Shown here: in pieces, positions 59,024 through 64,000 of the stretch
Layout of the letters: every line of letters begins with the position of its first letter
How positions within the stretch are numbered: position 1 is the first letter of the stretch
Assembly (NCBI GenBank): GCA_937860145.1
Contig: CALMBF010000164.1
Span: forward strand, 1 to 64,000
DNA length: 64,000 bases
Direction of reading: 5' to 3'
Source: an uncultured Geobacter sp.
GTDB taxonomy: Bacteria > Desulfobacterota > Desulfuromonadia > Geobacterales > DSM-12255
Translations under genes and position numbers: made by a program
The notes under the pieces: model-generated
Seen by the model: only the letters and a program-made list of their open reading frames with translations
The model's database searches: none
Told to the model about the DNA's origin: nothing

Positions 59024-60901
59024 ATGCACAAAGATGCTCTGAGAGAGAAACGAAGACGATGCATTGTAGGCCTGCTGGCACTGCTGCTGCCACTCATCGC
59101 TCTGACACTGCCCCATGAAGCAGTATCAGCGACGATCAGCTGTAGCAACGGTCTTTCCGGATGTCACTTCAACAATAACATGGTCAAGGACGGGACCGCC
59201 CGGAACACACCTGCCGGTCGCTTCCTCGGTACCCATGCCCGTCACTCAGGCTATTCGACCTCGTCGGCAAAGCGTGAGTACCAGTATGCCTGTACCAAGT
59301 GCCACCCGAGCACCGGCTACACCAACGCCCACCAGAGCGGTTTCAAGAACATAACCGGCGCCAGCCTCCCCGGCAACCGCTACTCGGCAGGGAAAAAGAT
59401 CACCAATACCAACAGCCCGGCCTTCGGTAACTGCGGCAACATCTACTGTCACAGTACCGGCCGTGCCACCGGCATGGGGATGGTCCAGTACAGTTCCGTC
59501 CGCTGGGGCGGCACGGAAGGGTGCCGCGGCTGCCATGCCGGTCGTGTCTCCGCTACTGGCGCACCGGCACGCAGTATCGGCAACTTTACCCTGACAACCT
59601 CCCACTCCCAGCACCTGAAATATGCGGCAGCCAGCATGAACTGCCAGATCTGCCACTCCAAGACCGCCACCGATGCCGCCACCCTGAAGAGCTACACCGG
59701 GGTTGTGCGCCATGCCAACGGCGTACGGGACGTCACCTTTACCGGTGTCGCCTATGGCACCTACACCTCCTACAAGAGCACGGAAGTCGGCTCATCCGGC
59801 AACACCAAGACCTGTAACAACATATCATGTCACGGGGGCAAGTCCCGTGGCCCCTGGTCGGCAACCACCACGAACAACAACCACACCTGCGTCCACTGCC
59901 ATGGTGTCGACGGCCAGACGTCCCTCCGTGCGGACAAGTACAATGCGGCTCCCGGCTGGGGCGGGACCGGTACCAGCACCGATCAGATTTCCGTCAGCAC
60001 CGACATCCGGGTAGGCGCCCACTTCGTCCACCTCTCGTCGGTCTACATGCCGAAGCTCAAGTGCAACGAGTGCCACAGCGTGCCCTCGACCCCGTTCGAA
60101 GGGACCCACATGGCAGTGCCGCGCTACAACAGCCAGACACTGACTTTTGCCCAGGCATCCACGGCCATCAAGAACACCACGACCACGGCATTTACCGCCG
60201 GTACTGCGGTGGCAGCGGCGACCTGTACCACGACCTTCTGCCACGGCTCCAAGATGCCGAAGAATGACACCTCTGGTACTGACAAGAGTCCGTCGTGGAA
60301 CGCCAACCTTACCACCGGCACCCCCGGTACAGCCGAGTGCGCCCGCTGCCACGGTAACCCGCCGACCACCGGAACAACTGCAACCGCCCACAGCGGCAAG
60401 ACGGCAACCACCTCCTGCGTACAGTGCCACGCCATGGTCGTCGATGCAACGGGTAAGGTCATCAACAAGGCTCTGCACATGAACGGTGCCGTCGAAGTCA
60501 CATCCGACTGCAACGGCTGCCACAAGTACGATGTCACCGGTACCAATCCCTGGCTTAACACGACTGGTACCGACCTGGCGCACTACAAGCACATCACCTT
60601 CATCAAGAACCGTCTCGGGTACGGTGCGCTTGCGGTAACCGGCCAGACATTCGGTTCCTCTGCTGAAAACGTTGCAGTCTGCGGCACCTGCCACACCAAC
60701 ACCCTGTCGCAGCACAACGACGGCTCCAAGCAGATCACCTTCGGCGCCGGTGGCACGACCTACACCATGGGTGCGGGCACCGCCAACAGCATGAGCCTGC
60801 TTTTCGGCGGCTCGAACCCGGTCGCCAGCGGCACAACGGGCGTCAACATCACCTGTTCGAACCTGATGTGCCACTACGCTACAACGCCGAACTGGTACTA
60901 A
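59024..60901 (+). CDS. Multihaem c-type cytochrome (9 CXXCH, 4 CX4CH, 1 CX6CH)
   Basis: The 625-residue exported protein has a signal peptide (residues about 10-36, ending AVSA) and starts after GGGAGG, 30 bp behind the giant cytochrome. The first motif is the unusual CSNGLSGCH. Its first ~480 residues are closely similar to the next gene, while its last ~190 residues match the end of the previous one, including the TPNWY C-terminus. It is therefore a chimera of its two neighbours, or their link. A secreted electron carrier is likely. Confidence 0.93.
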   Translation: MHKDALREKRRRCIVGLLALLLPLIALTLPHEAVSATISCSNGLSGCHFNNNMVKDGTARNTPAGRFLGTHARHSGYSTSSAKREYQYACTKCHPSTGYTNAHQSGFKNITGASLPGNRYSAGKKITNTNSPAFGNCGNIYCHSTGRATGMGMVQYSSVRWGGTEGCRGCHAGRVSATGAPARSIGNFTLTTSHSQHLKYAAASMNCQICHSKTATDAATLKSYTGVVRHANGVRDVTFTGVAYGTYTSYKSTEVGSSGNTKTCNNISCHGGKSRGPWSATTTNNNHTCVHCHGVDGQTSLRADKYNAAPGWGGTGTSTDQISVSTDIRVGAHFVHLSSVYMPKLKCNECHSVPSTPFEGTHMAVPRYNSQTLTFAQASTAIKNTTTTAFTAGTAVAAATCTTTFCHGSKMPKNDTSGTDKSPSWNANLTTGTPGTAECARCHGNPPTTGTTATAHSGKTATTSCVQCHAMVVDATGKVINKALHMNGAVEVTSDCNGCHKYDVTGTNPWLNTTGTDLAHYKHITFIKNRLGYGALAVTGQTFGSSAENVAVCGTCHTNTLSQHNDGSKQITFGAGGTTYTMGAGTANSMSLLFGGSNPVASGTTGVNITCSNLMCHYATTPNWY

Positions 60902-60961
60902 GTGAAACCGTACGTCAGCACCCAGTAGGACATGCATAACCTTATAAACAGGAGCAGCACA

Positions 60962-63900
60962 ATGGGGAACATCATGAATGCAACGCACCGTAATGACTAT
61001 CACATCACGACACGCATTGATTTATTGAGTTTTCTGTTGCTGCTGCTCCTGTTTGCCCCTGTGTTAATTATGCCACCCGATGCGTCGGCATCTGCCATCA
61101 GTTGCAGCTCCGGCGTGTCGGGTTGCCATTTTAACCCGACGGTCAAGGACGGCACGGGACGCAACGTCCCTACCGGGCGGTTCACCGGTTCCCATGCGCG
61201 GCACTCGGGCTATTCGACGGGGAGCAAGAGGCAGTACCTCCTCGCCTGCACCGCGTGCCATCCCAGCAGCGGCTATACCAACAACCACCAGAGCGGTTTC
61301 AAGAACATCACCGGCAGCAGCCTTCCGGGCAACCGCTACTCTGGCGGCAAGAAGATCGCCAATACCAACACGCCGGCATTCGGCAACTGTTCGAACATCT
61401 ACTGCCACAGCACCGGTCGAGCCACCGGCATGGGGCAACTGCAGTACAGCTCGGCACGGTGGGGGGGGACGGAATCCTGCCTCGGCTGCCATGGCGGCAG
61501 GAATGGCTCAAACCTCCCCGCCCGCAGCGTGGGGAATTTTACCCTGACGACAACCCATTCCCAGCACCTTAAATATTCGTACACCGACATCAATTGCCAG
61601 ATCTGCCACGCAAAGACAGCAACCGATGCCACAACCCTGAAAAACTTCACCGGGGTGAATCATCATGTGAACGGTGTCCGAGACGTCACCTTCACCAATC
61701 TCGCCTATGCCTCCTATACGTCGTACAAGAGCACCGAAGCCGGATCCATCGCCAACACCAGGATCTGCACCAACACCTCCTGCCACGGCGGCCGGACGCG
61801 CAGCGCCTGGTCGGCAACCACAATCAACACTGACCATCAATGTTCCCACTGTCACGGCACTGCCGGTACGTCTGCGGCAACCCAGGTGACAGGGACATCT
61901 CGTTATAATCTCCGCTTCTTCGCCCCGGGGTACAAGAAGACCGGCACGGTCGGAACCAGTACGGACCAGAATGTCGCCAGCAACGACCTGCGCGTCGGTT
62001 CTCACTTCAAGCATCTCTCCAGCGCCTACATGAGAAACATCAAGTGCAACGAGTGCCACAAGGTCCCGTCAACTCCTTTCTCTGCTGATACGAATCACAC
62101 GCTGAACACGCTGCGTTACAACTCGGGGACCCTTGACTTCAGCCAGTCATCGTCGGCGAGGATTCTGATCGGTGTTGCTGCCGGGTCAACTCCGGCCCAG
62201 CTCGCCGCATTCGCAGGGTACACCAACGGGACTGCCATCAAGTCGGCCTCCTGTTCCAGCGTCTACTGCCACGGCAACCGGCTGAAAAACGGTGCTGCCG
62301 GCGGTACCTACACCAGGCCGTACTGGAACTACTCGGCCATGATCAACTACACCGATAAGACCAACGCCTGCGGCCGCTGCCACGGCAATCCGCCGACCAG
62401 CGTGTCTTCTCAGCACAGCGGTAAGACCCCCACAACCTCCTGCAGTACCTGCCATGCGTCGGTCGTCAACTCGTCCGGGGTGATCATCAACAAGGCCCTC
62501 CATATCAACGGGCAGGTCGAAGCCACCAGCGGCCATGCCTTCCCCTACCCGGGCGCGACCCACAGCGTGGCGACCGGGGCGACCAACCCGTCGGCTAACT
62601 GCTCCTGCCACGACTACACCAACGCCGGCACCTACCCGGTGGCCGCCGGCACGGCCCCGGCCTGCAAGGCCTGCCATACTGTCGGCCTGCTGAGGACCGT
62701 TGCCACCTCCTCCTGCTACGACTGCCACGGTGCCAGCGCCACTGACGGTAACCCCAACGCCGGCACCACCTTCCCCAACTGGTCCGGTGCCCACCCGGCC
62801 CACGTCACCAGGGGGGGGATGACCTGTAACCAGTGCCACGCCACCGGTGGCACCGGCAACACCAACCATGGCAACAGTAACCGCACGGCCAAGACCCGCA
62901 CCACGGTCAACGTCAGCGGCTCGTTCACCTATGTCGCTGCGACCCAGACCTGCTCCAACGTCGCCGGCTGCCACGGCACCGCGGTCTGGAGCGTGACGAC
63001 GATGGACTGCATCTCCTGCCACGGGGCAGCCCTCGGGGCGCGGCGAGCAGTCACCGGCGAAATGGGCGGCTCGGCGACCACCAATTCGCACCATATCACG
63101 AGCGGTACCCTGACCAAGTGGCACTGCATCATCTGCCACGCCGAGGGTAACCCGTCTACGGGCGGTACGACGACACTCCACAAAAACAGTGCCGTCGACC
63201 TTCGGAACGTCGACGCCGTGTCGACGGCGTCGAACGGCGGTACGGCCGGCACCAACTACTGGTCCATTCCGAATACAAAAACAGCCACGGATTACACCAA
63301 TATCGACACCTTCTGTTTCCGTTGCCACGATTCAGCAGGGGCGGCACAGATCGCGTGGAACGGTTCGGCTCTCAGGTATACGGGCGGTACGGCACCCTCC
63401 GCAGCAGAGGCCCTGACGCCGTTCGCCGATAGCCTGACCAACAGCTACGACCAGGTTGCCCGGACGCGTGTCCTTGATGTCGACACCCAGTTCACCACCA
63501 CCAACTACTCCCACCATGCGGTCAAGGCGGCCAAGTACACGGCTGCCGGTGGTCTGCCCTTCAACACGGTCGCGATCCTCCAGGGGGGCAACGTGGACGA
63601 CAACTCGCGGCTCCACTGCCACGACTGCCACTACCTGAACGGCCACGGCACGGCCAACAACGAATACATGCTGCAGAACAGCTCCGGGGCGGACACGCTC
63701 CATACCATCAGTACCTATGTCTGCCTCAAGTGCCACACATCGACCTACAGCACCAACGCCCATACCGGCGGCAATTCTGGTGATTTCGTCGATACTGCCG
63801 GTGCAATCGGCATCGCCGCCCGTGCCGGCGGCAAAACTGACGGTAACATCACCGGCATGAGCTGCGCTTCCTGCCACAACGTCGGCGGCACCGGCTGGGG

Positions 63901-64000
63901 CGGCATCCACGGGGGGAACAACACCTACACCCAGGGTGGTGGCGGTTCCCAGTCCACCTACCGGTTCATGCCGGGAATGAACAACAACGGGTACACCGTC
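60962..64000 (+). CDS. Multihaem c-type cytochrome, 3' end outside the window
   Basis: ATG 60962 follows AGGAG by seven bases, and the frame stays open for 1013 codons to the window edge. The signal peptide is FLLLLLLFAPVLI-type, ending near DASASA. By eye the visible part has 16 CXXCH, three CX4CH, one CX5CH (CSNVAGCH), one CX6CH (CSSGVSGCH) and one CXCH (NCSCHD). The first ~480 residues resemble the previous gene. The rest is different and includes CHDCH. It probably belongs to the same secreted system and transcript. Confidence 0.92.
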   Translation, partial: MGNIMNATHRNDYHITTRIDLLSFLLLLLLFAPVLIMPPDASASAISCSSGVSGCHFNPTVKDGTGRNVPTGRFTGSHARHSGYSTGSKRQYLLACTACHPSSGYTNNHQSGFKNITGSSLPGNRYSGGKKIANTNTPAFGNCSNIYCHSTGRATGMGQLQYSSARWGGTESCLGCHGGRNGSNLPARSVGNFTLTTTHSQHLKYSYTDINCQICHAKTATDATTLKNFTGVNHHVNGVRDVTFTNLAYASYTSYKSTEAGSIANTRICTNTSCHGGRTRSAWSATTINTDHQCSHCHGTAGTSAATQVTGTSRYNLRFFAPGYKKTGTVGTSTDQNVASNDLRVGSHFKHLSSAYMRNIKCNECHKVPSTPFSADTNHTLNTLRYNSGTLDFSQSSSARILIGVAAGSTPAQLAAFAGYTNGTAIKSASCSSVYCHGNRLKNGAAGGTYTRPYWNYSAMINYTDKTNACGRCHGNPPTSVSSQHSGKTPTTSCSTCHASVVNSSGVIINKALHINGQVEATSGHAFPYPGATHSVATGATNPSANCSCHDYTNAGTYPVAAGTAPACKACHTVGLLRTVATSSCYDCHGASATDGNPNAGTTFPNWSGAHPAHVTRGGMTCNQCHATGGTGNTNHGNSNRTAKTRTTVNVSGSFTYVAATQTCSNVAGCHGTAVWSVTTMDCISCHGAALGARRAVTGEMGGSATTNSHHITSGTLTKWHCIICHAEGNPSTGGTTTLHKNSAVDLRNVDAVSTASNGGTAGTNYWSIPNTKTATDYTNIDTFCFRCHDSAGAAQIAWNGSALRYTGGTAPSAAEALTPFADSLTNSYDQVARTRVLDVDTQFTTTNYSHHAVKAAKYTAAGGLPFNTVAILQGGNVDDNSRLHCHDCHYLNGHGTANNEYMLQNSSGADTLHTISTYVCLKCHTSTYSTNAHTGGNSGDFVDTAGAIGIAARAGGKTDGNITGMSCASCHNVGGTGWGGIHGGNNTYTQGGGGSQSTYRFMPGMNNNGYTV

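Noticed and set aside
51044-64000. CRISPR-like periodic repeats
   Set aside because: The periodicity comes from repeated TGYCAC (Cys-His) codons in a continuous reading frame. There are no identical repeats with unique spacers and no cas genes.

Overview
The window reads as chromosome of a dissimilatory metal-reducing deltaproteobacterium of the Geobacter group (Geobacterales). The evidence is four very large multihaem c-type cytochromes, three of them built from the paired CX4CH...CX2CH motif typical of Geobacter, a high-GC backbone with tight operons, an ATP synthase operon carrying both b' and b subunits, SelB, and -24/-12 (sigma-54) type promoter sequences. I cannot name the species.

Layout. 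(1) 1-5.5 kb: the 3' end of an unrecognised gene, then a leftward three-gene cell-surface cluster (SGNH hydrolase, TMTC-like GT-C/TPR membrane protein, membrane-anchored spermidine-synthase-like protein). (2) 5.6-14.4 kb: a B12-binding radical SAM enzyme, a NapH/NapG-like polyferredoxin fusion, an M48 peptidase fused translationally to a triple YbjQ-domain protein, and a four-gene leftward run (small membrane protein, exported proteasome-fold protein, DUF362 protein, NRAMP transporter). A perfect 8-bp inverted repeat containing the -35 elements of two divergent promoters heads that run. (3) 14.4-19.5 kb: a rightward aldo/keto reductase-ferredoxin, Nudix, HNH, SelB and DUF2288 series with 4-nt overlaps, then a DUF1847 protein and a strong bidirectional terminator. 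(4) 19.6-33.6 kb: a leftward pair made of a 28-CXXCH secreted cytochrome followed by a ~3000-residue propeller/FN3 scaffold. The two share a ~65-residue repeat. (5) 33.8-50.1 kb: housekeeping DNA with thpR, a CapA-like protein, serS followed directly by two tRNA-Ser genes, a DUF2155 lipoprotein, parAB, atpF'FHAGDC, pdxA, a GAF-GGDEF cyclase, mtgA, a PP-loop protein and tRNA-Pro. (6) 50.1-64 kb: an AT-rich regulatory stretch with a good sigma-54 promoter, a small unknown gene, and three tandem giant cytochromes, the last cut by the window edge.

How it fits together. Regions 4 and 6 look like modules for extracellular electron transfer: exported haem-rich proteins next to, or fused to, adhesin/FN3-like extracellular domains, with candidate RpoN-dependent promoters. 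The core region supplies the proton-motive-force machinery (F1 plus the b stalk; subunits a and c are not here), chromosome partitioning, envelope synthesis and c-di-GMP signalling. The most unusual single gene is the 275-residue exported proteasome-like protein, whose predicted signal-peptidase cut would expose the catalytic threonine. The other notable novelty is the module shared between a cytochrome and its neighbouring giant scaffold.

The window holds by eye 84 CXXCH motifs plus 28 spacing variants (CX, CX3, CX4, CX5 and CX6 before CH). These counts come from reading translations and should be confirmed by a regular-expression search.
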